The position numbers were made by a program, and so were the translations under genes. Shown here one piece after another: positions 1 to 6,917 of a DNA stretch of 7,221 nucleotides. Positions within the stretch are counted from its first letter, which is position 1; each line of letters begins with the position of its first letter. The stretch lies in assembly GCA_902478945.1 (NCBI GenBank), contig CABSMX010000094.1, positions 1-7,221 on the forward strand, written 5' to 3'. The notes below the pieces were generated by a model. That model saw nothing but the letters and a program-made list of their open reading frames with translations, did not search any database and was not told the origin of the DNA. The stretch is from an uncultured Collinsella sp. Its GTDB lineage: Bacteria > Actinomycetota > Coriobacteriia > Coriobacteriales > Coriobacteriaceae.

Positions 1-116
1 CCTTGTCCAAGGAGAAGGAGATCACGCTGGAGCTCAAGAGCTACTCGCAGGCGGGTATCTTTAAGTCCTACGACAAGATCAACTACCTGTACCTGGTCAT
101 GCCGGTTCGCATCTAG
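1..116 (+). CDS. dnaN: DNA polymerase III beta subunit (sliding clamp), C-terminal end only
   Basis: Partial gene: only the last 37 codons (from base 3) and the TAG stop at 114-116 lie in the window. The peptide ends YLYLVMPVRI. This matches the C-terminus of bacterial beta clamps, which close the third clamp domain with a strand of the form YL(V/L)MP(V/M)R(I/L); this end of the protein contributes to the hydrophobic pocket that binds polymerase and clamp-loader peptides. DnaN forms the ring that tethers DNA polymerase III to DNA. The stop is 9 bases before the recF start, in the order normally found next to the chromosomal origin, so dnaA would be expected upstream. The identification rests on a short tail plus synteny, but the two agree well. 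Confidence 0.9.
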   Translation, partial: LSKEKEITLELKSYSQAGIFKSYDKINYLYLVMPVRI

Positions 117-125
117 CGCTGCGTC

Positions 126-1232
126 ATGACCATGTTTGCCCGCAACCTTTCCGTCGCGCGCTACCGCAGTTTCGATAGCTACCGTCTTGACCTGGACGAG
201 GGCGTGACGGTGCTTGCGGGGCCCAACGCGGCGGGAAAGACCAACCTTATAGAGGCGCTGCAGCTTTTGACGAGCGGCGCCTCGTTTAGGCATCCCACCG
301 CTGGCGAGCTCGTGCACGACGGCACGGGCTCGTGCAGGCTCGAGTTGAGACTCGAGGGCGATGGCCGCGTGCTCGATATGGGGCTGGGCGTTGAGGACGG
401 CAAGCGCTCGTTTAGCCGTAACGGCAAGAGATGTTCGGCCGCCGGCGTGCGCGGGGTTTTGCCGAGCGTGCTGTTTTGCCCCGATCATCTGGATATGGTC
501 AAACGCGGTGCCAGTGTGCGCCGCGCCGCCCTCGATGACTTTGGCGTGCAACTGAGCGCCCGTTACGCCGACCTGGCGAGCACCTACGGGCGTTGCGTGA
601 CGCAGCGCAACGCTCTACTCAAGGAGACCTGGTGCTGCCGTGAGATGCTCGGCGCATGGAATGACTCCATCGCCCGCGCCGGGTCAGCCCTGCTCGTACA
701 TCGTTTGGCCCTGCTCGACCGACTGGCAGGCCATGTGCGCGCCGCGTATGGGCAGGTGGCGTCCGGTGAGGACGCAGGCGTGTCCTATGTGTCCACGCTG
801 GGGGATTTGCCTCAAGCCGAAGGGCGCGAGGAACTGAAAGGTTGGGCATACGAGCATATGCTCGCGGCCCTCGATGAGCGTGCCGATGAGGAGATGCGCC
901 GCGGCGTGACGCTTGTGGGTCCGCATCGCGACGAGATTGAGTTTTCCGTCGCGGGCCGATCGGCCCGTTCATTTGCCAGCCAGGGCCAGCAGCGAACGCT
1001 GGTGCTTGCCTGGAAGGTGGCAGAAGTGGCCGTGGCGCGCGATATCCTGGGCACCGCGCCACTGCTGCTTTTGGACGACGTGATGAGCGAGCTCGATGCC
1101 GGGCGGCGAGGCGCTTTTCTGCAGCTGATCGGTGATGATATCCAGACGGTCATAACCACCACCAATCTGGGGTATTTTACCGATGACCTGCTTGATCGAG
1201 CCAAGGTGGTGAGCATGGGTGAGACGTGCTAA
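126..1232 (+). CDS. recF: DNA replication and repair protein RecF
   Basis: RecF is an SMC-like ATPase that helps load RecA, with RecO and RecR, at single-strand gaps and stalled forks. The 368 residues match the usual family length (about 360-370). Visible motifs in order: an N-terminal strand ending in YRSF at 13-16; Walker A GPNAAGKTN at 32-40; an ABC-type signature SQGQQRT at 285-291; Walker B LLLLDD at 313-318; and a D-loop SELD at 321-324. All ATPase motifs are intact. The start is not certain. ATG at 126 has no clear Shine-Dalgarno, and an ATG two codons later (132) would give MFARNLSVARYRSF, closer to the usual RecF N-terminus. The gene begins 9 bases after dnaN and probably relies on read-through translation from it. 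Its last 14 bases overlap the next gene, which suggests translational coupling. Confidence 0.97.
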   Translation: MTMFARNLSVARYRSFDSYRLDLDEGVTVLAGPNAAGKTNLIEALQLLTSGASFRHPTAGELVHDGTGSCRLELRLEGDGRVLDMGLGVEDGKRSFSRNGKRCSAAGVRGVLPSVLFCPDHLDMVKRGASVRRAALDDFGVQLSARYADLASTYGRCVTQRNALLKETWCCREMLGAWNDSIARAGSALLVHRLALLDRLAGHVRAAYGQVASGEDAGVSYVSTLGDLPQAEGREELKGWAYEHMLAALDERADEEMRRGVTLVGPHRDEIEFSVAGRSARSFASQGQQRTLVLAWKVAEVAVARDILGTAPLLLLDDVMSELDAGRRGAFLQLIGDDIQTVITTTNLGYFTDDLLDRAKVVSMGETC

Positions 1233-1782
1233 TTACGAGCGCGAGAACGGAACGGTTGCCTTTGGTGGCTTTTTGGATGCCGAGCGTCAGCGCATCCTGG
1301 CGGCCGCGACACCTGAGCGCCGCGCGCAAATGGAGGCTGCAGAGGAATCTCGTGCGGTCTATCGCGCCTGGAATGCGGTGTGCTCGGGCACGCGCGAGGG
1401 ACGCCACGTGACGGGCCTGCGCTACCTGCCCGAGTCCAATGAGCTGCTGGTGTATCTCGATTCGCCCTCGTGGACGCAGGAGATGACGCTGCTGCGCGAG
1501 ATCATCCGGGCACGCATGGAGCGGGCCGGCGCGCATGTGGACGGCCTGGTGTTCAAAACGACCGCGCCCGGTCACACGCCGCCGGCTGCCAAGGAGCGCC
1601 TGCGCCCAGCCGTGACCGAGCGCCCGCCGGCTCCGCACGCCGATCTCAGCGAGCCCGAACGCGGCGAGATTGAGCGCCAAGTGGCGCCCATCGAAGATCA
1701 AAAACTGCGCGAGGCCCTCGAGAATGCCATGAGAGCTAGTGCCGAGTGGGCCAAGGGCGTGCAAAGCAAAAAAGAGCCTTAA
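1219..1782 (+). CDS. dciA: DUF721/DciA-family protein, probable replicative helicase operator
   Basis: This 187-residue protein carries a DUF721 domain at about residues 44-114. The domain shows a tryptophan near its start (W51, in YRAWNAVCS), a basic and hydrophobic strand (HVTGLRYL, 63-70), the hallmark strand and helix LLVYLDSPSWTQEM (76-89, with W85), and a closing strand VDGLVFK (107-113). DUF721 proteins are the ancestral DciA group, which interacts with and helps load DnaB helicase. In Mycobacterium the homologue sits in the same recF-gyrB slot. Residues before 44 and after 115 are polar, rich in Arg, Glu, Ala and Pro, and probably flexible. The GTG start at 1219 overlaps the end of recF by 14 bases and has an AAGGTGG-like ribosome site at 1203-1209, inside recF. 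The family is clear; the helicase role is inferred from family and position. Confidence 0.88.
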   Translation: MRRANYERENGTVAFGGFLDAERQRILAAATPERRAQMEAAEESRAVYRAWNAVCSGTREGRHVTGLRYLPESNELLVYLDSPSWTQEMTLLREIIRARMERAGAHVDGLVFKTTAPGHTPPAAKERLRPAVTERPPAPHADLSEPERGEIERQVAPIEDQKLREALENAMRASAEWAKGVQSKKEP

Positions 1783-1808
1783 ATCGCATCTGGTGGCCTT
1801 GTAGAGCC

Positions 1809-1838
1809 AAATACCCTCGTTCCCGAGGGTATTTTTTT
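1809..1838 (+). terminator. Intrinsic terminator after dciA
   Basis: The 11-bp perfect stem AAATACCCTCG (1809-1819) pairs with CGAGGGTATTT (1824-1834) across a TTCC loop, and a run of seven T (1832-1838) overlaps the end of the stem. This is a classic Rho-independent terminator 27 bases after the dciA stop. It marks the end of the dnaN-recF-dciA unit and implies separate transcription of gyrB. Confidence 0.92.
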
Positions 1839-1848
1839 ACGATAAACT
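1820..1848 (+). promoter_or_regulatory. Weak candidate promoter for gyrB-gyrA
   Basis: A promoter is expected between the terminator and gyrB, but none is strong. The best -10 is TAAACT at 1843-1848 (4 of 6 to TATAAT), with a poor -35 TTCCCG at 1820-1825 and a 17-base spacer. The -35 would lie inside the terminator stem. An alternative is TTTACG at 1836-1841 with TACACA at 1859-1864. A weak consensus would fit gyrase promoters, which are often supercoiling-controlled, but that regulation cannot be read from the sequence here. Confidence 0.25.
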
Positions 1849-1876
1849 AGTAAGGCTGTACACATTTTCTTAGCTG

Positions 1877-1883
1877 AAGGAGG
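1877..1883 (+). promoter_or_regulatory. Ribosome binding site of gyrB
   Basis: AAGGAGG, a perfect Shine-Dalgarno core, lies 4 bases before GTG at 1888. It fixes that GTG as the start. A second GTG at 1886, overlapping the first, is out of frame with gyrB. Confidence 0.85.
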
Positions 1884-1887
1884 ACGT

Positions 1888-3918
1888 GTGGCAAACGAAA
1901 ACGATTACGATGGCGGCGAGATTAAGATTCTCGAAGGTCTCGAGGCCGTTCGTAAGCGCCCGGGCATGTACATCGGCTCGACGAGCGCCAGCGGCCTGCA
2001 TCACCTGGTGTGGGAGATCGTTGACAACTCCGTTGACGAGGCCATGGCCGGTTTCTGCACCGAGATTCAGGTGACGGTCCACGCCGACAACTCCATCACG
2101 GTCGTCGATAACGGGCGAGGCATCCCCGTCGACGAGCATCCCATCAAAAAGATCCCGACGCTCGAGGTCGTTATGACGATCCTGCACGCCGGCGGCAAGT
2201 TCGATAACTCGGCCTACAAGGTCTCGGGCGGACTGCACGGCGTGGGCATCTCCGTCGTCAACGCGCTGTCCAAGCGCGTGGTCGTGCAAGTGCGCCGTGA
2301 TGGCAGCATCTACGAGATGGAGTTCTCGCGCGGCAAGACCGTCAAGAAGATGGAGGTCGTGGGCACCTCGGATTCGACGGGTACCACCGTCAGCTTCTGG
2401 CCCGACGACGAGATCTTCGAGACCTGTGTCTACGATTTCGATACGCTGCACAACCGTCTGCAAGAGACGGCGTTCCTCAATAAGAATCTAAAGATTGTGC
2501 TGACCGACGAGCGCGAGGCGAATCCCCACGTGGAGGAGTTCTGCTACGAGGGCGGCATCATCGACTTCGTCAAGTTCCTCAACGACGGCAAAGACGTCCC
2601 CGAGGCCTTTAAGGAGCCCATCTACATCGAGGGCAAGTCGGATCCGGCTGCACCCGTGACCAAGATGGGCGAGGTCGAGGTGTCCCTGCAGTGGAATGCC
2701 GGCTATGGCGAGAACGTCATGTCGTTTGCCAACGACATCTACACCCCCGAGGGCGGCATGCATCTCGAGGGCTTCCGCACCGCTCTCACCCGCGTGATTA
2801 ACGATTACGCCCGCAAGCAGAACCTGCTCAAGGAGAAGGACGCCAACCTGAGCGGTGACGACGTGCGCGAGGGCCTTTCGGCCGTCATTTCGGTTAAACT
2901 GCCCGATCCGCAGTTTGAGGGCCAGACCAAGGCCAAGCTCGGCAGCTCCTACATGCGCGCGCTCACGCTCAAGATCGTGACCGATGGACTGACCGATTAT
3001 CTGGAGGAGCACCCCAAGCCCGCCCGCGAGATCGTCAAGAAGGCCCAGCAGGCCTGCAAGGCCCGCAACGCCGCCCGCAAGGCGCGCGAGGCGACCCGTC
3101 GCAAAAGTCTGCTCGAGACGGCGTCGCTGCCCGGCAAGCTCGCCGACTGCTCGGTGCGCGATGCCGAGCTGACCGAGCTCTTTATCGTAGAGGGCGACTC
3201 GGCAGGCGGTTCGGCCAAGGACGGCCGTCGCCGAGACATCCAGGCGATTCTGCCCCTGCGCGGCAAGATTTTGAACGTCGAGCGCGTGGGTGACCACCGC
3301 GCGTTCTCGAGCGACACCATCCAATCCCTGATCACCGCGATCGGCTGCGGCGTCACGACGAGCGCCGGCGACGGTGGCGACTTCGATATCAGCAAGGCGC
3401 GCTACCACAAGATCATCATCATGACCGATGCAGACGTTGACGGTGCGCATATCCGCATCCTGCTGCTGACGTTCTTCTACAAGTACATGCGCCCGCTGAT
3501 CGATGCCGGCTATGTCTATGTTGCCTGCCCGCCCATCTTTGGCATTAAGGTACGCAACAAGATCCATTACGTGTATCCCAACGGCCGCCAGCCCGAAGAC
3601 GAGATTCTGCGAGATACCATTCAGAGCCTGGGCCTGAACCCCGACGACAACGACGAGGACGGCAAGGCCAAGGACGGCAAGATCACCAAGAAGCGCAAGG
3701 GCTATACCGTTCAGCGCTACAAGGGCCTGGGCGAGATGGACCCCAAGCAGCTTGCCTCGACGACGATGGACCCCAAGACCCGTATCCTGCAGCGCGTGTC
3801 GATCGAGGACGCCGTGGTGGCGGACCGCGCCGTGCGCGAGCTCATGGGTTCCGAGGTCGGCTATCGCCGCGAGTACATCGAGAAGCACGCACATGACGCA
3901 CGATTCTTAGACGCCTAG
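1888..3918 (+). CDS. gyrB: DNA gyrase subunit B
   Basis: GyrB is the ATP-hydrolysing subunit of gyrase (A2B2), which introduces negative supercoils. The GHKL ATPase domain includes RKRPGMYIGS (22-31), the catalytic E43 and ATP/Mg-binding N47 in VWEIVDNSVDEA, D74 in VDNGRGIP, and GGLHGVG (114-120). R137 occupies the position of the E. coli Arg136 bound by novobiocin. The QTK loop lysine is K348 (QTKAKLGSS, 346-354). The TOPRIM metal site is complete: E435 in IVEGDSAGG, and D514 and D516 in MTDADVDG. The tail motif QRYKGLGEMDP starts at 609. At 676 residues it lacks the roughly 165-residue insert of enterobacterial GyrB, as in Gram-positive and actinobacterial forms. A charged linker (586-604, Asp/Glu then Lys/Arg) precedes the tail motif. 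It starts at GTG behind a strong ribosome site and has no terminator before gyrA. Confidence 0.98.
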   Translation: MANENDYDGGEIKILEGLEAVRKRPGMYIGSTSASGLHHLVWEIVDNSVDEAMAGFCTEIQVTVHADNSITVVDNGRGIPVDEHPIKKIPTLEVVMTILHAGGKFDNSAYKVSGGLHGVGISVVNALSKRVVVQVRRDGSIYEMEFSRGKTVKKMEVVGTSDSTGTTVSFWPDDEIFETCVYDFDTLHNRLQETAFLNKNLKIVLTDEREANPHVEEFCYEGGIIDFVKFLNDGKDVPEAFKEPIYIEGKSDPAAPVTKMGEVEVSLQWNAGYGENVMSFANDIYTPEGGMHLEGFRTALTRVINDYARKQNLLKEKDANLSGDDVREGLSAVISVKLPDPQFEGQTKAKLGSSYMRALTLKIVTDGLTDYLEEHPKPAREIVKKAQQACKARNAARKAREATRRKSLLETASLPGKLADCSVRDAELTELFIVEGDSAGGSAKDGRRRDIQAILPLRGKILNVERVGDHRAFSSDTIQSLITAIGCGVTTSAGDGGDFDISKARYHKIIIMTDADVDGAHIRILLLTFFYKYMRPLIDAGYVYVACPPIFGIKVRNKIHYVYPNGRQPEDEILRDTIQSLGLNPDDNDEDGKAKDGKITKKRKGYTVQRYKGLGEMDPKQLASTTMDPKTRILQRVSIEDAVVADRAVRELMGSEVGYRREYIEKHAHDARFLDA

Positions 3919-4020
3919 CTTTCCCAGGCACCCCATCTTGCCCTTCAGGATTTCGGGCGCCGCACGCAAGGCGTGCGCCCTCATCCTTCAGGGCAACCTG
4001 GGGCACCTGGAAAACCTAGG
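3914..4020 (+). repeat. Long imperfect hairpin in the gyrB-gyrA gap
   Basis: A 107-base inverted repeat starts at the gyrB stop codon. Paired blocks from outside inward: CCTAG 3914-3918 with 4016-4020; TTT 3920-3922 with AAA 4011-4013; CCAGG 3924-3928 with 4006-4010; CCCC(A) 3931-3935 with 3999-4003; TTGCCCT 3938-3944 with 3990-3996; AGGAT 3947-3951 with 3983-3987; GGGC 3955-3958 with 3977-3980; and a tip GCACGC 3962-3967 with 3971-3976 closing on AAG. Blocks are separated mostly by symmetric 2x2 mismatches. No T run follows, so it is not an intrinsic terminator. It is likely to form in the gyrB-gyrA transcript. Candidate roles are an RNase III-type processing site, an mRNA stabiliser, or a dispersed palindromic repeat; none can be decided here. 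Confidence 0.75.
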
Positions 4021-4085
4021 AGGGTTATCCGGTGTTCCCGGTAATCCGTCTCCGTGGTGGGGAACTAATGGACCACGCAAACCAT

Positions 4086-4093
4086 GAGGAGGT
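4086..4093 (+). promoter_or_regulatory. Ribosome binding site of gyrA
   Basis: GAGGAGGT lies with 3 bases between its end and GTG at 4097. It is near-perfect and decides the start, so the long acidic N-terminal extension of GyrA is probably translated rather than being an annotation artefact. Confidence 0.85.
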
Positions 4094-4096
4094 AAC

Positions 4097-6844
4097 GTGG
4101 CAGACGATATCAACAACAATGAGGGTATGGACGAGGCCGGCGACGCCGGCATGCCCGATGATCTGAAGCGCCTACTCGCCCGCGCCGAGCAGGGCGAGGA
4201 CGGCGATCCGGATTCCTATAACCCCGACGCCGAGGATGAAGATGATGAGGATGACGACGCCGAGCTCGAGGAGAGCTTCGGCGCGGTCGATCGTGGCGCT
4301 TCGGCCGGCGAGGACATCAACGGCGGTCAGCTCCAGATTTCAGAGTTCGGCCGCGAGATGAAGCAGTCGTTCATCGAGTACTCGATGTCGGTCATCACGG
4401 CGCGCGCCCTGCCGGACGTGCGCGACGGACTAAAGCCGGTGCACCGCCGCATCCTGTACGCCATGAACGAGAGCGGCATCTACCCCAACCGCCCGCATAA
4501 GAAGTCGGCCTGGACGGTCGGAGAAGTTATCGGCAAGTACCATCCGCACGGTGACTCCGCGGTTTACGAGGCCATGGTTCGTCTGGCGCAGTGGTTCTCC
4601 ATGCGCACACCGCTCATCGATGGCCACGGCAACTTCGGCAACATCGATGGCGACGGCGCGGCGGCCATGCGTTATACCGAGAGCCGCCTGGCAAAGCCTG
4701 CCATGGAGCTGCTGCGCGACCTGCAAAAGGATACCGTCGACTGGCAGCCCAACTACGACGAGTCGCTCGCCGAGCCCGTGGCGCTGCCCGCGCGCTTTCC
4801 CAACCTGCTGGTCAACGGTAGTCAGGGCATCGCCGTCGGCATGGCCACCAATATCGCCCCGCATAACCTCACCGAGGCGATCGAGGCCACCTGCTACCTG
4901 ATCGACAATCCCGACGCCACCGTCGACGAGCTTATGCAGATCATGCCCGGTCCGGACTTCCCCACCGGCGCCATCATCATGGGCAGCGCCGGCATTAGGC
5001 AGAGCTACGAGACCGGTCGCGGCTCCATTACCGTGCGTGCCAAGGCCCACGTGGAATCCACCAAGACCGGTCGCAGCCGCCTGGTCTTTACCGAGATTCC
5101 CTACATGGTCAACAAGGGCACCTTGCAGGAGAAGATCGCCCAGCTCGTAAACGACAAGCGCATCGAGGGCATCTCGGATATGCGCGACGAGTCCAACCAA
5201 AAGGGCATCCGTCTGGTCATCGAGCTCAAGAAGGGCGTCATTCCGCAGGTCGTGCTCAACAACCTGTATAAGTACACCTCGCTGCAGACGACCTTTGGCG
5301 CCAACAACCTGGCACTCGTCAACGGCGTTCCCAAATGCCTGAGCTTGCGCGAGATGCTGCAGCACTACATCGACCACCAGGTCGACGTCGTCACCCGTCG
5401 CACTCGCTTTGACCTTAAGAAGGCCCAGGCACGTGCCCATATCCTCGAGGGCTACTTGATGGCTCTCGACCATATCGACGAGGTCATCAGCATTATCCGT
5501 TCCTCGCAGACCGACTCCGAGGCAAGCGGCCGCCTGATCGAGCGCTTTGGCTTTACGCCCGAGCAGACCACGGCCATCCTCGAGATGAAGCTGCGCCGCC
5601 TGACTGGCCTGGAGCGCGACAAGATCCAGGAAGAGCTGGACGGTCTGCGCCGCGCCATCGCCTACTACGAGGACCTGCTGGCGCATGAGGAGAAGATCCT
5701 GGGCGTCATCAAGGAGGAGATGCGCGAGATTTCGAAAAAGTTCGGCGACAAACGCCGCACCGAGATCAGCCATGTCGAAAAGGATCTGGATGTCGAGGAC
5801 CTCATCGCCGACGAGGACATGGTCGTGACCATCACCCACACCGGCTACGTGAAGCGCATCCCGGTGGCTGCCTACCGCGCCCAGAAGCGCGGCGGCAAGG
5901 GCGTGTCGGGCGTCAACCTTAAAGAGGACGACGTCATCGACGAGATGTTTATCGCGTCCACGCACGAGTACGTGCTGTTCTTCTCGAGCAAGGGCAAGGT
6001 CTACCGCCTGAAGGTGCACGAGCTGCCGGTGGGTACGCGCCAGGCGCGCGGCACCGCGATCGTCAACCTGCTGCTCTTTGAGGAAGGCGAGAAGATCGCG
6101 AGTGTCATCAGCTGCCGCGAGTTCCCCGCCGACGAGTACCTGATGTTTGCCACCAAGAGCGGCATGGTCAAGAAGACCGTGATGAGCGCTTACGACCGCA
6201 GCCGCCGTGATGGCCTGATCGCCATCAATCTGAGAGACGACGACGCGCTGCTCGCCGTGCGCCGTGTGCGCGAGGGCGACAAGATCATCCTGGCCACCAC
6301 TGCGGGCAAGGCGATCATGTTCCCCGAGGACCAGGTTCGCGCCACGGGACGCGACACCAGTGGCGTTCGTGGCATCGGCATGAAAGACGGCGTGAGCGTT
6401 TTGGGTATGGAGGTTACCAACGGCAACGGTGACCTGTTCGTCATCACCGAGCGCGGCTACGGCAAGCGCACGCCGGTTGCGGATTACCCGGAGCAGAATC
6501 GCGGCGGTCAGGGCGTCTACACCATCCAGATGACCGAGCGTAAGGGCAACCTCGCGGCCATGAAGACGGTGGGTCCGCAGCACGAGCTGTTCATCGTGAC
6601 GGAAGGCGCGACGGTCATTCGCGTCAAGACCGACGAGATCAGCCAGACCGGCCGCGCCACCCAGGGCGTCAAGATGATGACCGTCGACGACAACGACCGC
6701 GTATGCGCCGTTGCCCGCATGACGGCAGCCAAGGAAAAGCCCGAAGGCGAAGGCGCCGAGGGCGAGGCAGCGGTCGATGACGAAAAGGCCCCAGTCGATC
6801 TAGGCGACGGCAACGACATGCCAGAGGATCTCCTAGACGAGTAA
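4097..6844 (+). CDS. gyrA: DNA gyrase subunit A
   Basis: GyrA cuts and rejoins DNA and wraps it for supercoiling. Residues 1-77 are a strongly acidic extension (29 Asp/Glu against 4 Lys/Arg, with nine consecutive acidic residues at 46-54). Family homology starts near 80, a 71-residue offset from E. coli numbering. The breakage domain has LPDVRDGLKPVHRR, the quinolone-determining segment IGKYHPHGDSAVYEAMV, and the catalytic tyrosine Y193 in AMRYTESR. S154 and E158 stand at E. coli positions 83 and 87. A coiled-coil region spans about 420-560. The C-terminal wrapping domain (about 567-875) carries the GyrA-box QKRGGKG at 596-602, which identifies gyrase rather than topoisomerase IV ParC; a degenerate QNRGGQG is at 800-806. 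An acidic tail (about 877-915) ends the protein. The total of 915 residues is longer than most GyrA proteins because of the N-terminal extension. It is probably co-transcribed with gyrB. Confidence 0.98.
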   Translation: MADDINNNEGMDEAGDAGMPDDLKRLLARAEQGEDGDPDSYNPDAEDEDDEDDDAELEESFGAVDRGASAGEDINGGQLQISEFGREMKQSFIEYSMSVITARALPDVRDGLKPVHRRILYAMNESGIYPNRPHKKSAWTVGEVIGKYHPHGDSAVYEAMVRLAQWFSMRTPLIDGHGNFGNIDGDGAAAMRYTESRLAKPAMELLRDLQKDTVDWQPNYDESLAEPVALPARFPNLLVNGSQGIAVGMATNIAPHNLTEAIEATCYLIDNPDATVDELMQIMPGPDFPTGAIIMGSAGIRQSYETGRGSITVRAKAHVESTKTGRSRLVFTEIPYMVNKGTLQEKIAQLVNDKRIEGISDMRDESNQKGIRLVIELKKGVIPQVVLNNLYKYTSLQTTFGANNLALVNGVPKCLSLREMLQHYIDHQVDVVTRRTRFDLKKAQARAHILEGYLMALDHIDEVISIIRSSQTDSEASGRLIERFGFTPEQTTAILEMKLRRLTGLERDKIQEELDGLRRAIAYYEDLLAHEEKILGVIKEEMREISKKFGDKRRTEISHVEKDLDVEDLIADEDMVVTITHTGYVKRIPVAAYRAQKRGGKGVSGVNLKEDDVIDEMFIASTHEYVLFFSSKGKVYRLKVHELPVGTRQARGTAIVNLLLFEEGEKIASVISCREFPADEYLMFATKSGMVKKTVMSAYDRSRRDGLIAINLRDDDALLAVRRVREGDKIILATTAGKAIMFPEDQVRATGRDTSGVRGIGMKDGVSVLGMEVTNGNGDLFVITERGYGKRTPVADYPEQNRGGQGVYTIQMTERKGNLAAMKTVGPQHELFIVTEGATVIRVKTDEISQTGRATQGVKMMTVDDNDRVCAVARMTAAKEKPEGEGAEGEAAVDDEKAPVDLGDGNDMPEDLLDE

Positions 6845-6884
6845 GAGGCCCTAGCTGGTAGAAAATATCAGACCCCATATATCG

Positions 6885-6917
6885 GCGGTCGGCGCACTGC
6901 GCGCCGACCGCTTTTTT
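6885..6917 (+). terminator. Intrinsic terminator after gyrA
   Basis: The 11-bp perfect GC-rich stem GCGGTCGGCGC (6885-6895) pairs with 6901-6911 across the loop ACTGC, followed directly by six T (6912-6917). It lies 40 bases after the gyrA stop and ends the gyrase transcript. The T run is also the outer left edge of the large palindrome that follows. Confidence 0.93.

Noticed and set aside
1177..1764. A 195-codon minus-strand frame opposite the DUF721 gene.
   Set aside because: The plus-strand frame has a recognisable DUF721 domain and conserved synteny; the minus frame has neither.
2488..3894. A 468-codon open frame on the minus strand opposite gyrB.
   Set aside because: gyrB on the plus strand has all family motifs and a strong ribosome site. 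The minus frame is a low-complexity shadow (Leu, Ala, Val, Gly, Asp, His) produced by the GC-rich codon pattern.
3914..4020. The gyrB-gyrA hairpin as an intrinsic terminator.
   Set aside because: The stem is interrupted by many mismatches and followed by GGAAAACC rather than a T run, and no convincing promoter for gyrA lies after it.
4025..4033. TTATCCGGT, resembling a DnaA box, which might mark an origin between gyrB and gyrA.
   Set aside because: It matches only 6 of 9 positions of TTATCCACA, stands alone, and there is no AT-rich unwinding region. The origin is expected upstream near dnaA, outside the window.
4430..6583. A 717-codon open frame on the minus strand opposite gyrA.
   Set aside because: Same cause: it lies wholly inside gyrA and has the composition of a codon-bias shadow, with no recognisable domain.
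4097..6844. The two topoisomerase genes as topoisomerase IV (parE, parC).
   Set aside because: The A subunit has a canonical GyrA-box QKRGGKG and a full C-terminal wrapping domain, and the position next to recF is that of gyrase.
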